NCBI GenBank assembly: GCA_018228645.1
Contig: CP073693.1
Span: forward strand, 1,262,001 to 1,326,000
Origin: Clostridiaceae bacterium Marseille-Q4143
GTDB taxonomy: Bacteria > Bacillota > Clostridia > Lachnospirales > Lachnospiraceae
Length of the DNA stretch: 64,000 bases
Reading direction: 5' to 3'
In this document: positions 42,170 to 51,594 of the stretch, in pieces
Layout of the letters: every line of letters starts with the position of its first letter
Numbering within the stretch: the first letter of the stretch is position 1
Translations under genes and position numbers: made by a program
The notes under the pieces: generated by a model
The model's input: only the letters and a program-made list of their open reading frames with translations
What the model was told of the DNA's origin: nothing
Databases searched by the model: none

Positions 42170-43438
42170 ATGAAAAAGAAAGTTGTAAGTTTACTTACTG
42201 CTATGGCATTGACTGCAATGACTCTTGCAGGATGCGGTTCTTCCACAGCAGCAGACAGCACTGACAGTACAGCAGCAGAGACTACTGATGAGGCAGCAGA
42301 CACGGAAGCAGATGCTGATAGCACCGCTGCAGTTACCAACGTAAAAGCAGGTTTCATCTTCCTGCATGATGAGAACTCTACTTATGATCTGAACTTCATG
42401 AATGCAGCAAAAGAAGCATGTGAGAAGCTTGGCATTGAGTACATGACAAAGACCAATATCCCGGAAGGTCAGGAATGTTATGATGCAGCATGTGAGCTGG
42501 CAGATGCAGGATGCAACTTCATCTTCGCAGACAGCTTTGGACATGAGGATTACATGATTGAAGCAGCAAAAGAGTATCCGGAAGTACAGTTCAGCCATGC
42601 AACCGGAACTAAGGCTCATACAGAGGGACTTGACAACTTCCACAATGCATTCGCTTCTATTTATGATGGACGTTATCTTGCAGGTATCGCTGCAGGTATG
42701 AAATTAAATGAGATGATCGCAAACGGAGATATTACTGAGGATCAGGCAAAGATGGGATATGTAGGAGCCTATACCTATGCAGAGGTTATCTCCGGATATA
42801 CTTCCTTCTTCCTGGGCGCACGTTCTGTATGCCCGAGCGTAACAATGGACGTTACCTTTACCGGTTCCTGGTATGATGAGACCGCTGAGAAAGAGGGCGC
42901 TAACAAACTGATCGAGGACGGATGCGTACTGATCAGCCAGCATGCAGACTCCATGGGAGCTCCGACCGCATGCGAGACCGCAGGTGTACCGAACGTATCC
43001 TACAACGGAAGCACCGAAAGCGCTTGCCCGAACACCTTCCTTGTATCTTCCAGAGTAAACTGGGAGCCCTACTTTGAGTATGCAATGAACTGTGTAGCAG
43101 ATGGAACCCAGATCGACGCTGACTGGACCGGAACACTGGCTACCGGTTCTGTTGAACTGAGCAGCCTTGGAAGCGCAGTAGCAGATGGAACTCAGGAAGC
43201 AATCGATGCAGCAACTGCTGAGATTGAAGCTGGTACCTTACATGTATTTGATACCGCTACCTTCACCGTTGATGGTGCAGAGATGACCAGCTATGAAGCA
43301 GATGTGGATACGGATGCAGATTACACCCCGGATCATGAGGTAGTAAGCGACGGATATTTCCATGAGTCTGAGTACCGTTCCGCTCCGTACTTCAATGTAC
43401 AGATCGACGGCATCAACCTTCTGGATACCGCATTCTAA
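42170..43438 (+). CDS. BmpA-family substrate-binding lipoprotein (nucleoside-type ABC importer)
   Basis: A 422-residue lipoprotein: signal peptide with lipobox 'LAGC' (about 19-22), a Ser/Thr/Ala/Asp-rich linker, then the BMP periplasmic-binding fold ('VKAGFIFLHDENSTYDLNF', 'DGRYLAGIAAGMKLNEM', 'MGYVGAYTYAEVISGY'). It delivers substrate, probably a purine nucleoside by family analogy, to the ABC transporter encoded by the next three genes. AGGAGG precedes ATG 42170. Codon use is clearly that of a highly expressed gene. Confidence 0.92.
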   Translation: MKKKVVSLLTAMALTAMTLAGCGSSTAADSTDSTAAETTDEAADTEADADSTAAVTNVKAGFIFLHDENSTYDLNFMNAAKEACEKLGIEYMTKTNIPEGQECYDAACELADAGCNFIFADSFGHEDYMIEAAKEYPEVQFSHATGTKAHTEGLDNFHNAFASIYDGRYLAGIAAGMKLNEMIANGDITEDQAKMGYVGAYTYAEVISGYTSFFLGARSVCPSVTMDVTFTGSWYDETAEKEGANKLIEDGCVLISQHADSMGAPTACETAGVPNVSYNGSTESACPNTFLVSSRVNWEPYFEYAMNCVADGTQIDADWTGTLATGSVELSSLGSAVADGTQEAIDAATAEIEAGTLHVFDTATFTVDGAEMTSYEADVDTDADYTPDHEVVSDGYFHESEYRSAPYFNVQIDGINLLDTAF

Positions 43439-43457
43439 TTAAAATAAAATGCCTTGC

Positions 43458-43545
43458 AAAGGACGGCACAGCGACTATCGCCGCGCCGCCCTTTTTCCGT
43501 CATATGGAAGTTGCCATATGAGGGAAAAAGGACGGAACGGTTCTA
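43458..43545 (+). promoter_or_regulatory. Intercistronic terminator with overlapping alternative hairpin
   Basis: A terminator-like stem (AAAGG-CGGC-GCGA / TCGC-GCCG-CCCTTTTT, 43458-43496) is followed by a second structure in which CCTTTTTCC (from the first) pairs with GGAAAAAGG (43523-43531) around a perfect CATATGG/CCATATG hairpin. The two cannot form together. It probably lowers expression of the membrane components relative to the binding protein and may be regulated. Confidence 0.6.
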
Positions 43546-43565
43546 ATATAGAAAGGGGACGAAAG

Positions 43566-45098
43566 ATGGATACCAGAACAGCAGCAGTTTCGTTAAGAAA
43601 CGTAACGAAGACCTTTGGCGCGGTTGTTGCCAATGAGAAAGTGAATCTGGATATTTATAAGGGAGAGATTCTGGCGCTCCTGGGAGAAAACGGAAGCGGA
43701 AAGACAACACTGATGAATATGCTTTCCGGCATTTATTTCCCGGATGAGGGACAGATCTTTATCAATGGAAAAGAAGAGATTATCAAATCACCAAAAGATG
43801 CATTAAAGCTGGGCATTGGTATGGTGCATCAGCATTTCAAACTGGTGGATGTACTGTCTGCTACGGAAAATATTGTATTGGGTCTGGAAGGAAAGCTGAA
43901 TATTAAAGAAGCATCCGGAAAGATTGCACACATCTGTGAAAAATATGGATTTGAAGTGGATCCGAAGCAGAAGATTTATGATATGTCTGTTTCTCAGAAG
44001 CAGACCGTGGAGATTGTAAAAGTACTTTACCGCGGTGCGGACATTCTGATTCTGGATGAGCCGACGGCAGTGCTGACCCCTCAGGAGACGGAAAAATTGT
44101 TCCGTGTACTTCGTAAAATGAGAGATGATGGAAAAGCGATTGTCATTATCACCCATAAGATGAACGAGGTAAAATCTTTGTCTGACCGTGTGGCAGTCCT
44201 GAGAAATGGCCAGTATATTGGTGATATGAAAACCAGCGAGACCAATATTACGGAAATGACCAATATGATGGTCGGACATACGGTAACCCTGAACATTGAC
44301 CGTCCGGACCCGGTAGATCCGAAACCACGAATCGAGGTGGAGGGTCTGACTGTCCGGAATGAAGAGGGCGTGGTAAAGTTAAAGGATGTCAGCTTTACTG
44401 CCAACAGCGGTGAGATTCTTGGTATTGCCGGAATCTCCGGATGCGGACAGAAGGAGCTGCTGGAAGCAATTGCAGGACTTCAGCCGGTAGAGTCCGGAAC
44501 GATTGCCTATATGGAACCGGATGGCACAAAAGAAATGTTAATTGGAAAAGATCCGTTGAAGATTGCGGAGATGGGTGTTTCCCTTTCGTTTGTTCCGGAA
44601 GACCGTCTAGGCATGGGTCTGGTAGGAAATATGGATCTGACCGATAATATGATGCTTCGTTCCTTCCGGAAAGGAAAGACTCCCTTTGTCAACCGCAAAC
44701 CGGCCAGAGAACTGGCAGAGCATGTGGTAGAGAGTCTGGAAGTGGTAACACCGGGCATTCACACACCGGTTCGCCGTCTTTCCGGTGGTAATGTTCAGAA
44801 AGTACTGCTGGGACGCGAGATTGCATCCTCACCGACCGTTCTGCTGACGGCTTATGCAGTGCGTGGTCTGGATATCAACTCCTCCTATACGATTTATGAC
44901 TTGCTGAATGAGCAGAAGAAAAAGGGCGTGGCTGTTATCTTTGTCGGCGAGGATCTGGATGTGCTGGTAGAACTTTCCGACCGGATCATGGTTCTCTGTG
45001 GAGGAGAAGTCAGCGGCATCGTGGATGCCAGAACGACAGATAAAAATGAGGTCGGCATGATGATGACCAGAATGGGAGGCAGTGAAGAACATGAATGA
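43566..45098 (+). CDS. ABC transporter ATP-binding protein, double-domain (BMP/nucleoside type)
   Basis: A 510-residue protein with two ABC domains. The first has Walker A 'GENGSGKTTL', a degenerate signature 'MSVSQKQTVEI' and Walker B 'ILILDEPTAVLTP'. The second has 'GISGCGQKELL', a good 'LSGGNVQKVLL' signature and the altered Walker B region 'VLLTAYAVRGLDI', as usual for the second half in this family. ATG 43566 follows AAAGGGGACGAAAG. It energises the transporter with the two permeases downstream. Confidence 0.93.
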   Translation: MDTRTAAVSLRNVTKTFGAVVANEKVNLDIYKGEILALLGENGSGKTTLMNMLSGIYFPDEGQIFINGKEEIIKSPKDALKLGIGMVHQHFKLVDVLSATENIVLGLEGKLNIKEASGKIAHICEKYGFEVDPKQKIYDMSVSQKQTVEIVKVLYRGADILILDEPTAVLTPQETEKLFRVLRKMRDDGKAIVIITHKMNEVKSLSDRVAVLRNGQYIGDMKTSETNITEMTNMMVGHTVTLNIDRPDPVDPKPRIEVEGLTVRNEEGVVKLKDVSFTANSGEILGIAGISGCGQKELLEAIAGLQPVESGTIAYMEPDGTKEMLIGKDPLKIAEMGVSLSFVPEDRLGMGLVGNMDLTDNMMLRSFRKGKTPFVNRKPARELAEHVVESLEVVTPGIHTPVRRLSGGNVQKVLLGREIASSPTVLLTAYAVRGLDINSSYTIYDLLNEQKKKGVAVIFVGEDLDVLVELSDRIMVLCGGEVSGIVDARTTDKNEVGMMMTRMGGSEEHE

Positions 45099-46197
45099 GA
45101 AAAAGAAAGAACCGCTTTTCCATATTGTAAAGAGGGATGCCATTCCCTGGTATCAGTCGCTGGGAATCCGGGCAGCAGCCATTGTGCTGGCGCTGATTCT
45201 CTGCGCGATAATTACAACCGTAACGACGGGTATTAACCCGATTCAGGTATATCAATCTATTTTTGCAGGAGCATTTGGTTCTGCCAGAAAGACCTGGATT
45301 ACCTTCCAGAACATTTCCATTCTGCTTCTGATTTCCCTGGCGTTGACTCCGGCATTCAAGATGAAATTCTGGAATATTGGCGGTGAAGGTCAGGTGCTCA
45401 TCGGTGGTCTGGCATCTGCAGCCTGCATGATCTGTCTGGGGGACAAGCTTCCGAATGCGGCAGTCATCTTCTGCATGGTCGTGGCAAGTATCGCAGCTGG
45501 TGCGTTCTGGGGATTTATTCCAGCATTTTTCAAGGCAAAATGGAATACAAATGAGACTCTTTCCACTCTGATGATGAACTATATTGCTACTCAGCTGGTG
45601 GCATTTTATACCATTGTATGGGAAGTGCCGAAGGGCTCCGGAAAGATTGGAATTATCAATCAGAATACGAATGTGGGCTGGCTGCCCCAGGCATTCGGTT
45701 ACAAATACCTCTTAAGCATTCTGGTGGCAGTGCTCATTACGGTATTTATGTATATTTATCTTAACTACAGTAAACATGGCTATGAGATTTCTGTTGTGGG
45801 TGAGAGTGAGAACACGGCGAAATACGTTGGCATTAAAGTAGAAAAAGTGATCATGCGGACGGTGGTACTGTCCGGTGCTATCTGCGGACTGGTTGGTCTT
45901 CTGCTGGTGGGAGGCATCAATCATACGATAACCACAACCATTGCAGGAGGTCAGGGATTTACGGCAGTTCTGGTATCCTGGATGTCCAAATTCAATCCGC
46001 TGACCATGGTATTCTCCAGCTTCCTGATCATTTTCATGAATCGTGGTGCCAGTGAGATTTCCACAAACTTCGGACTGAACCAGTCTTACTCCGATATCCT
46101 GACGGGAATTATTCTGTTCTTTATCATCGGTTGTGAATTCTTCATCTCTTATCAGCTGCAGTCACGTAAAAAAGCAGAGAAGAAGGAGGTAAAATAA
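45091..46197 (+). CDS. ABC transporter permease 1 (BMP/nucleoside type)
   Basis: A 368-residue membrane protein with about nine or ten transmembrane segments. The family signature 'FWNIGGEGQVLIGGLASAA' and 'KWNTNETLSTLMMNYIA' is visible, as is 'VVGESENTAKYVGI'. ATG 45091 overlaps the ATPase gene end by eight bases. It pairs with the next gene product to form the channel. Confidence 0.92.
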   Translation: MNEKKKEPLFHIVKRDAIPWYQSLGIRAAAIVLALILCAIITTVTTGINPIQVYQSIFAGAFGSARKTWITFQNISILLLISLALTPAFKMKFWNIGGEGQVLIGGLASAACMICLGDKLPNAAVIFCMVVASIAAGAFWGFIPAFFKAKWNTNETLSTLMMNYIATQLVAFYTIVWEVPKGSGKIGIINQNTNVGWLPQAFGYKYLLSILVAVLITVFMYIYLNYSKHGYEISVVGESENTAKYVGIKVEKVIMRTVVLSGAICGLVGLLLVGGINHTITTTIAGGQGFTAVLVSWMSKFNPLTMVFSSFLIIFMNRGASEISTNFGLNQSYSDILTGIILFFIIGCEFFISYQLQSRKKAEKKEVK

Positions 46198-46200
46198 ATC

Positions 46201-47202
46201 ATGTTGAACTTCTTACTTGCGTTTATTCCAAGAGCCATTGTGCAGGGCATTCCGCTGCTGTTCGGAAGTACCGGTGAGATCGTGACCGAGAAATCCGGTA
46301 ATCTGAATCTGGGAATTCCGGGCGTTATGTATGTGGGAGCCATCTGTGGTGTGATCGGTTCCTTCTTCTATGAACATTCTGTGCCGGATGCGTCTGCTAT
46401 GAACGGAACCCTCGCCATTCTGATTCCGATGGCATGCTGCATGCTTGGCTCGCTGCTCATGGGAATCTTATACTGTTTCCTGACCGTGACACTGAGAGCA
46501 AATCAGAATGTAACAGGACTTGCCATGACTACATTTGGTGTTGGTTTTGGTAACTTCTTTGGCGGTTCGCTGATCAAACTGGTAGACAGCGATGTTCCCT
46601 CCATTACCCTGACGGCAACCAGTGGATTCTTCAGCAAGACCCTTCCCTTTGCAGGAAAACTGGGCTGGTTTGGAAAATTGTTCCTGTCCTACGGCTTCCT
46701 GGCATATCTGGCAGTGATCATTGCGCTGGTAGCATCCTATATTCTGCATCACACCCGTGTGGGCCTTCAGCTTCGTGCGGTTGGCGAGAACCCGAGTACT
46801 GCAGATGCAGCAGGTATTAACGTGGCAAAATACAAATACATCGCAACCTGTGTCGGATGTATGATCGCAGGATTTGGCGGTCTCTACTATGTTATGGACT
46901 ATGCCTGCGGCGTATGGTCCAACGATGCCTTCGGTGACAGAGGCTGGCTGGCTATCGCCCTTGTAATCTTTACCATCTGGCGCCCGAATATCAGTATTCT
47001 GGCATCCTTCCTGTTTGGAGGACTGTATATCCTGTATCTCTACATTCCGACCGGAATGGATCATATGGAGTTCCAGGAGTTATATAAAATGATTCCGTAT
47101 GTGGTAACTCTGGTGGTACTGGTAGTGACCAGCATCCGCAGTAAGAGAGAGAGTCAGCCGCCTGCAAGTCTGGGCCTGGCCTACTTCAGGGAAGAGCGAT
47201 AA
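46201..47202 (+). CDS. ABC transporter permease 2 (BMP/nucleoside type)
   Basis: A 333-residue membrane protein with 'VTEKSGNLNLGIPGVMYVGA' at the N-terminus, 'NQNVTGLAMTTFGVGFGNFF' and 'AVGENPSTADAAGINVAKYK', the marks of the second permease of the BMP transporter family. It begins three bases after permease 1 and is the last gene of the operon, which ends at a strong terminator. Confidence 0.92.
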   Translation: MLNFLLAFIPRAIVQGIPLLFGSTGEIVTEKSGNLNLGIPGVMYVGAICGVIGSFFYEHSVPDASAMNGTLAILIPMACCMLGSLLMGILYCFLTVTLRANQNVTGLAMTTFGVGFGNFFGGSLIKLVDSDVPSITLTATSGFFSKTLPFAGKLGWFGKLFLSYGFLAYLAVIIALVASYILHHTRVGLQLRAVGENPSTADAAGINVAKYKYIATCVGCMIAGFGGLYYVMDYACGVWSNDAFGDRGWLAIALVIFTIWRPNISILASFLFGGLYILYLYIPTGMDHMEFQELYKMIPYVVTLVVLVVTSIRSKRESQPPASLGLAYFREER

Positions 47203-47217
47203 AGATAGAAAATGTAA

Positions 47218-47252
47218 CCCCGCGGTCCGATGGTATGGACCGCGGGGATTTT
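47218..47252. terminator. GC-rich terminator of the transporter operon
   Basis: Perfect 11-bp stem CCCCGCGGTCC / GGACCGCGGGG with 8-base loop, then ATTTTCT; also usable by the convergent marR-type gene. Confidence 0.88.
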
Positions 47253-47263
47253 CTGTTGCAGTA

Positions 47264-47698
47264 TTAATGATTTTCAGGGGTCAGATGCTCCAGGTTCTCT
47301 TCGATGATTTCCAGCGTCCTGAAAAATCCATTTCGATCGTTCTCATTTGTGTTTTTAAGAAGAGTGGTTTCAAAATCCTGTTGAAGCTTTCTGCCTTTTT
47401 CGATAATGGGAAGTGCCTGTTCCGTACATTGAAGTTCGATTTTTCGTCGGTCTCCTTTTATACTGTTTCTGGTCAGATATCCTTCTTTTACCAGTTTATC
47501 TACATTGACAGAGACCAGATTGGCTTTGATTTTTCGTATTTCCACGATGTCGCGGGCTGTTTTGCATTCCGGATTGTTGCCAAGAAACATGAGAATATCA
47601 AAGGCTGTTTGCGGCATATGAATCTCTTTACATAAAGATTTGCAGTATTCGTTGTATGCCAATCGTATTTTTCTTGCAAATTCCAGACGTACATTCAT
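47264..47698 (-). CDS. MarR-family transcriptional regulator
   Basis: A 144-residue winged-helix protein ('MPQTAFDILMFLGNNPECKTARDI', shown in part; 'LVSVNVDKLVKEGYLTRNSIKGDRRKIEL' is the recognition helix and wing). ATG 47698 follows GAGTGAGG; longer in-frame starts up to 47803 overlap the promoter. It is divergent from the tRNA-dihydrouridine synthase gene. Target and ligand unknown; the palindrome TGAACTGTTCA in its promoter may be its own operator. Confidence 0.88.
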   Translation of the reverse strand: MNVRLEFARKIRLAYNEYCKSLCKEIHMPQTAFDILMFLGNNPECKTARDIVEIRKIKANLVSVNVDKLVKEGYLTRNSIKGDRRKIELQCTEQALPIIEKGRKLQQDFETTLLKNTNENDRNGFFRTLEIIEENLEHLTPENH

Positions 47699-47729
47699 GA
47701 TTTTTACCTCACTCCCAGATAATTCAAAA

Positions 47730-47767
47730 ATGAACTGTTCATATTTAAATAGCGTAGCATGAATCAA
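47730..47767 (-). promoter_or_regulatory. marR-type gene promoter with palindromic operator
   Basis: Minus strand TTGATT (47767-47762), 18 bases, TATGAA (47743-47738). The 13-base palindrome ATGAACTGTTCAT (47730-47742) overlaps the -10 box. Confidence 0.55.
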
Positions 47768-47804
47768 AGAATGTGTCAATGGGAATGTATTCATAGAAAA
47801 CAAA

Positions 47805-47833
47805 TTGACTCACTGGGGATTTTAGAATATAAT
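47805..47833 (+). promoter_or_regulatory. Promoter of the dus gene
   Basis: TTGACT (47805-47810), 17 bases, TATAAT (47828-47833), 31 bases before ATG 47865. Confidence 0.8.
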
Positions 47834-47864
47834 TTCGATAACATAAGAATAAGGTGATACGATC

Positions 47865-48791
47865 ATGGGAATGCATTACTATATGGCCCCGTTGGAGGCC
47901 ATTACCACTTATACCTACCGACAGGCTCATGCAAAAGTATACGGACCTCTTGATAAATATTTTATCCCGTTTCTGGAAACTCATGAGAAGCGGGATTTTA
48001 AGACAAGAGAGCTGCAGGAAATCCTGCCGGAACATAATGAAGGAATTTATGTGGTACCGCAGATTCTGACCAACAAGGCAGATGGATTTATCCGGCTTGG
48101 AAAAGCATTAAAGGACTATGGATATCAGGAGATCAATTTAAACCTTGGATGTCCGTCCAAAACGGTGGTGACCAAAGGAAAAGGTTCCGGATTTCTGGCA
48201 TTTCCGGAAGAGCTGGACTGTTTCCTGGACAACATCTTTGAGGCACTGGGTTCAGAACTGAAATTATCCGTAAAAACCAGAATCGGGAAGGAAAAGCCGG
48301 AAGAATTTCCGAGACTTCTGGAAATTTTCAACCGTTATCCTCTGGAAGAATTGATCATTCATCCAAGAGTACAGACCGATGGGTACAAGAATTACCCCAG
48401 AATGGAAATGTATGATCTGGCGGCAAAGGAGAGCAAAAATCCTATATGCTATAACGGTGATTTGTTCAATCAGGAGAAGCTGGAGAAATTTCAGAAAGAG
48501 CGGCCGGATACAGATTGTTTGATGATTGGCAGGGGATTTCTCATGAATCCGGGATTTCTCCATCCGGAAACCGGACGGAAAGAATTCTGGGAATTTCACG
48601 ATCTGGTCTATCACGGCTATCTGGAACGGGATCTGGGTGGTTACCGGAATGTACTATTTAAGATGAAAGAGTTGTGGCTCTATCAGGTGAAACTGTTCCC
48701 GGAAGTGAAGGGACTGGAGAAGAAGATCAAAAAACTGCAGACGCAGCAGGAGTATGAGCAGCTGATGGGAAAGTTGCAGACAGTTTCATAA
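47865..48791 (+). CDS. tRNA-dihydrouridine synthase family protein
   Basis: A 308-residue FMN-dependent TIM-barrel protein. The start 'MGMHYYMAPLEAITTYTYR' corresponds to the MAPM(A)G-type opening of Dus enzymes. 'INLNLGCPSKTVVTKGKGSG' carries the catalytic Cys, and 'LIIHPRVQTDGYKN' and 'CYNGDLF' follow. It reduces uridine in the tRNA D-loop. This is a divergent member compared with the DusB at 52922, so its position specificity is uncertain. Confidence 0.88.
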   Translation: MGMHYYMAPLEAITTYTYRQAHAKVYGPLDKYFIPFLETHEKRDFKTRELQEILPEHNEGIYVVPQILTNKADGFIRLGKALKDYGYQEINLNLGCPSKTVVTKGKGSGFLAFPEELDCFLDNIFEALGSELKLSVKTRIGKEKPEEFPRLLEIFNRYPLEELIIHPRVQTDGYKNYPRMEMYDLAAKESKNPICYNGDLFNQEKLEKFQKERPDTDCLMIGRGFLMNPGFLHPETGRKEFWEFHDLVYHGYLERDLGGYRNVLFKMKELWLYQVKLFPEVKGLEKKIKKLQTQQEYEQLMGKLQTVS

Positions 48792-48800
48792 ATCCTTTCG

Positions 48801-48829
48801 TTGTCAACCGTATGGGAATATTGTATAAT
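48801..48829 (+). promoter_or_regulatory. Promoter of the nfeD-SPFH operon
   Basis: TTGTCA (48801-48806), 17 bases, perfect TATAAT (48824-48829), 32 bases before the ATG. Confidence 0.82.
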
Positions 48830-48861
48830 AAAAACATTCACAGTAAACGGAGGAAAAATGC

Positions 48862-49317
48862 ATGACAGGAATGAACTCTGCAGTGATCTGGCTTGTGCTG
48901 GTGATCGTATTGCTGGCCATTGAGATTGCGACGTTGGGCCTGACGACAGTCTGGTTCGCAGGCGGGGCGGCAGCAGCATTTATCTCTACCTTTTTTGGTG
49001 CGAGTACGGGAGTCCAGACAGGAATCTTTCTGGTACTGTCACTGATTTTACTGTTGGTTACAAGACCGGCAGCCATGCGCTTTATGAAAAAGGGACAGGT
49101 AAAAACCAATGCGGACAGTCTGATCGGCAGAACAGCCGTAGCAACGAAAGAGATCAATAATCTGGCGCAGACCGGAGAAGTTGACATTGCCGATATCAGC
49201 TGGACAGCAAGAAGCAGGGATGATTTGAAGATTATCCCGGCAGGCAGCAAAGTAAAGATCTGTGCCATCGAAGGCGTGAAGCTTATCGTGGAGGAGATAA
49301 AGGAGGAAATAAAATGA
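48862..49317 (+). CDS. NfeD-family membrane protein
   Basis: A 151-residue protein with N-terminal transmembrane segments (about 8-65) and a C-terminal OB-fold NfeD domain ('LIGRTAVATKEINNLAQTGEV' to 'KVKICAIEGVKLIVEE'). NfeD proteins partner SPFH/flotillin-like proteins in membrane domains. The stop overlaps the start of the SPFH gene (ATGA), so the two are coupled. Confidence 0.9.
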   Translation: MTGMNSAVIWLVLVIVLLAIEIATLGLTTVWFAGGAAAAFISTFFGASTGVQTGIFLVLSLILLLVTRPAAMRFMKKGQVKTNADSLIGRTAVATKEINNLAQTGEVDIADISWTARSRDDLKIIPAGSKVKICAIEGVKLIVEEIKEEIK

Positions 49318-50231
49318 TTTTAGTAGGCGTATTGATTCTGGTGATTCTGATCATTCTGGCATCCTGTGTGAAAGTGGTACCGCAGGCTACCGCACTTGTT
49401 ATGGAACGTCTGGGTGCGTATAACGGAACCTGGCCGGTAGGTATCCATTTCAAGGTGCCGATCATTGATCGTGTGGCAAAGAAAGTGACCTTGAAAGAGC
49501 AGGTAGTGGATTTCGCGCCGCAGCCGGTAATTACAAAAGATAATGTAACCATGAGAATTGATACGGTTGTGTTCTTCCAGATTACGGATCCGAAGCTTTT
49601 TGCTTATGGTGTAGAGAATCCGATCATGGCCATCGAGAACCTGACCGCTACCACCCTTAGAAATATCATTGGAGATCTGGAACTTGACCAGACCCTGACT
49701 TCCCGTGAGACCATCAACACCAAGATGCGTGCTTCCCTGGATGTGGCAACAGATCCGTGGGGCATCAAAGTGAACCGTGTGGAACTGAAGAACATCATTC
49801 CTCCGGCTGCCATTCAGGATGCCATGGAGAAGCAGATGAAGGCAGAGCGTGAACGTCGTGAGGCAATTCTGAAAGCAGAAGGTGAGAAGAAGTCCACCAT
49901 TCTGGTGGCAGAAGGTCATAAAGAGTCTGCGATTCTGGATGCAGAGGCCGAGAAACAGGCAGCAATCTTGAGAGCAGAAGCAGAGAAAGAGAAGATGATC
50001 AAGGAAGCAGAAGGTCAGGCAGCAGCCATCCTGAAAGTACAGCAGGCAAATGCGGACGGTCTTCGTTTCCTGAAAGAAGTAGGAGTAGATGAAGCGGTGA
50101 TCCAGCTGAAGAGCCTGGAGGCATTTGCAAAGGCAGCCGACGGACAGGCAACCAAGATCATTATTCCGTCCGAGATTCAGAAGCTTGCCGGACTGGTAAG
50201 TTCCGTTACGGAAGTAGCGAAAGAGAAGTAA
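49314..50231 (+). CDS. SPFH/stomatin-like membrane protein (QmcA type)
   Basis: A 305-residue protein with one N-terminal membrane anchor (1-20), an SPFH/band-7 domain ('VVPQATALVMERLGAY' to about 180) and a long Ala/Glu/Lys-rich helix with near-repeated units such as 'AILKAEGEKK', 'ILVAEGHKES' and 'AILDAEAEKQ', which drives oligomer formation. It forms membrane microdomain assemblies together with the NfeD protein encoded directly upstream. Confidence 0.93.
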   Translation: MILVGVLILVILIILASCVKVVPQATALVMERLGAYNGTWPVGIHFKVPIIDRVAKKVTLKEQVVDFAPQPVITKDNVTMRIDTVVFFQITDPKLFAYGVENPIMAIENLTATTLRNIIGDLELDQTLTSRETINTKMRASLDVATDPWGIKVNRVELKNIIPPAAIQDAMEKQMKAERERREAILKAEGEKKSTILVAEGHKESAILDAEAEKQAAILRAEAEKEKMIKEAEGQAAAILKVQQANADGLRFLKEVGVDEAVIQLKSLEAFAKAADGQATKIIIPSEIQKLAGLVSSVTEVAKEK

Positions 50232-50256
50232 TTCGCATTGCAGAAACACATTTCGG

Positions 50257-50282
50257 GCTGACGCAGCATGTTGCGCCAGCCT
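50257..50282 (+). terminator. Weak hairpin between the SPFH gene and argF
   Basis: GGCTG-CGCA / TGCG-CAGCC with single mismatches; only a short T-rich tail, so termination would be partial. Confidence 0.4.
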
Positions 50283-50322
50283 GTTTGCATGAAAGCACAT
50301 ACATACAAAAGGAGACACCACC

Positions 50323-51309
50323 ATGGATTTAAAAGGAAGAAATTTTTTGAAACTGCTTGATTATACACCGGAAGAGATGACTTATCTTCTGGATCTGGCT
50401 GCAGAGCTGAAAGACAAGAAGAAAAAAGGAATTCCGGTAGACACTTTAAGGGGTAAAAACGTCGCACTGATTTTTGAAAAAACCAGTACCAGAACCCGCT
50501 GCTCTTTTGAAGTGGCTGCCCATGACCTGGGTATGGGAACGACTTACCTTGATCCCACCGGTTCTCAGATCGGTAAGAAGGAGAGCATTGCAGATACGGC
50601 CCGTGTGCTGGGAAGAATGTATGAGGGTATCGAATACCGCGGATATGGTCAGGAGATCGTGGAAGAGCTGGCAAAATATGCAGGGGTTCCGGTATGGAAC
50701 GGTTTGACCAACGAGTTCCATCCGACCCAGATTCTGGCAGATATGCTGACCATTCGTGAGCATTTCGGAAATCTGGATGTGAAAGTAGTTTACATGGGTG
50801 ATGCCCGTTACAATATGGGTAATTCCTGGATGGTAGGATGTGCGAAGATGGGTATGGACTTTACTGCATGCGCACCGAAGAAATACTGGCCGTCCCAGGA
50901 ACTGATCGATCAGTGTCAGGAAATCGCAAAAGAGACCGGCGCAAAGATCACGCTGGAAGAGGATGTACAGAAGGCAACTAAGAACGCAGATGTCATTTAT
51001 ACGGACGTATGGGTATCCATGGGTGAGCCGGATGAAGTATGGGCAGAGCGTATCCATGACCTTCTTCCCTATCAGGTAAATAAAGCAGTGATGGAAAATG
51101 CAGGAAAGCAGGCAATCTTCATGCACTGTCTGCCGGCGTTCCATGATCTGGGAACCAAGATCGGCAAACAGATCAGTGAGAAATTTAATCTGGATGCCAT
51201 GGAAGTAACCGACGAAGTATTTGAATCATCCCAGTCTGTTGTATTTGATGAGGCTGAGAATCGTATGCATACCATCAAAGCTGTGATGGCAGCAACGCTG
51301 GGAGCATAA
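50323..51309 (+). CDS. argF: Ornithine carbamoyltransferase
   Basis: A 328-residue enzyme that joins carbamoyl phosphate and ornithine to citrulline. Visible are the carbamoyl-phosphate loop '[12 protein letters not shown]', '[15 protein letters not shown]', '[10 protein letters not shown]', the '[10 protein letters not shown]' ornithine site and the end '[17 protein letters not shown]'. AAAAGGAG precedes the ATG. With no other arginine genes around, anabolic (argF) or catabolic (arcB) use cannot be decided. Confidence 0.95.
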   Translation: MDLKGRNFLKLLDYTPEEMTYLLDLAAELKDKKKKGIPVDTLRGKNVALIFEKTSTRTRCSFEVAAHDLGMGTTYLDPTGSQIGKKESIADTARVLGRMYEGIEYRGYGQEIVEELAKYAGVPVWNGLTNEFHPTQILADMLTIREHFGNLDVKVVYMGDARYNMGNSWMVGCAKMGMDFTACAPKKYWPSQELIDQCQEIAKETGAKITLEEDVQKATKNADVIYTDVWVSMGEPDEVWAERIHDLLPYQVNKAVMENAGKQAIFMHCLPAFHDLGTKIGKQISEKFNLDAMEVTDEVFESSQSVVFDEAENRMHTIKAVMAATLGA

Positions 51310-51324
51310 AAAGCCGGAGGAATC

Positions 51325-51594
51325 ATGAAAGGTTTTCTAGAAAAATATAGAAATATATCTGTGTGGCTGAGTCTCTTCATTCTGGCCATGTGGTTTGTCG
51401 GAGCATCTGATCAGGAGAACCGGATGCCGTGCATGCTGCTGGCATTTCTGGCAGGAGCCGGTATTTTCGGATCAGGTGCTGCCCGGGAGTGGACGATGGA
51501 CAACCGGCTGGGAAGCCTTATCTATGCTGTACTGACCGGGTTTATGTGGGCAGCAGTCGTACTGGCCGGCCTTAGTATGGGGGGAATATTATGA
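51325..51594 (+). CDS. Small membrane protein of unknown function
   Basis: An 89-residue hydrophobic protein with about three transmembrane segments (10-28, 33-50, 63-85). GGAGG precedes the ATG and its stop overlaps the birA start (ATGA), so it is translated with birA. No family recognised. Confidence 0.75.
   Translation: MKGFLEKYRNISVWLSLFILAMWFVGASDQENRMPCMLLAFLAGAGIFGSGAAREWTMDNRLGSLIYAVLTGFMWAAVVLAGLSMGGIL

Noticed and set aside
49320..50324. Long minus-strand ORF (334 codons) opposite the SPFH gene
   Set aside because: Antisense to a well-supported gene with a repetitive Ala/Glu/Lys helix; Cys-rich, no start signal.
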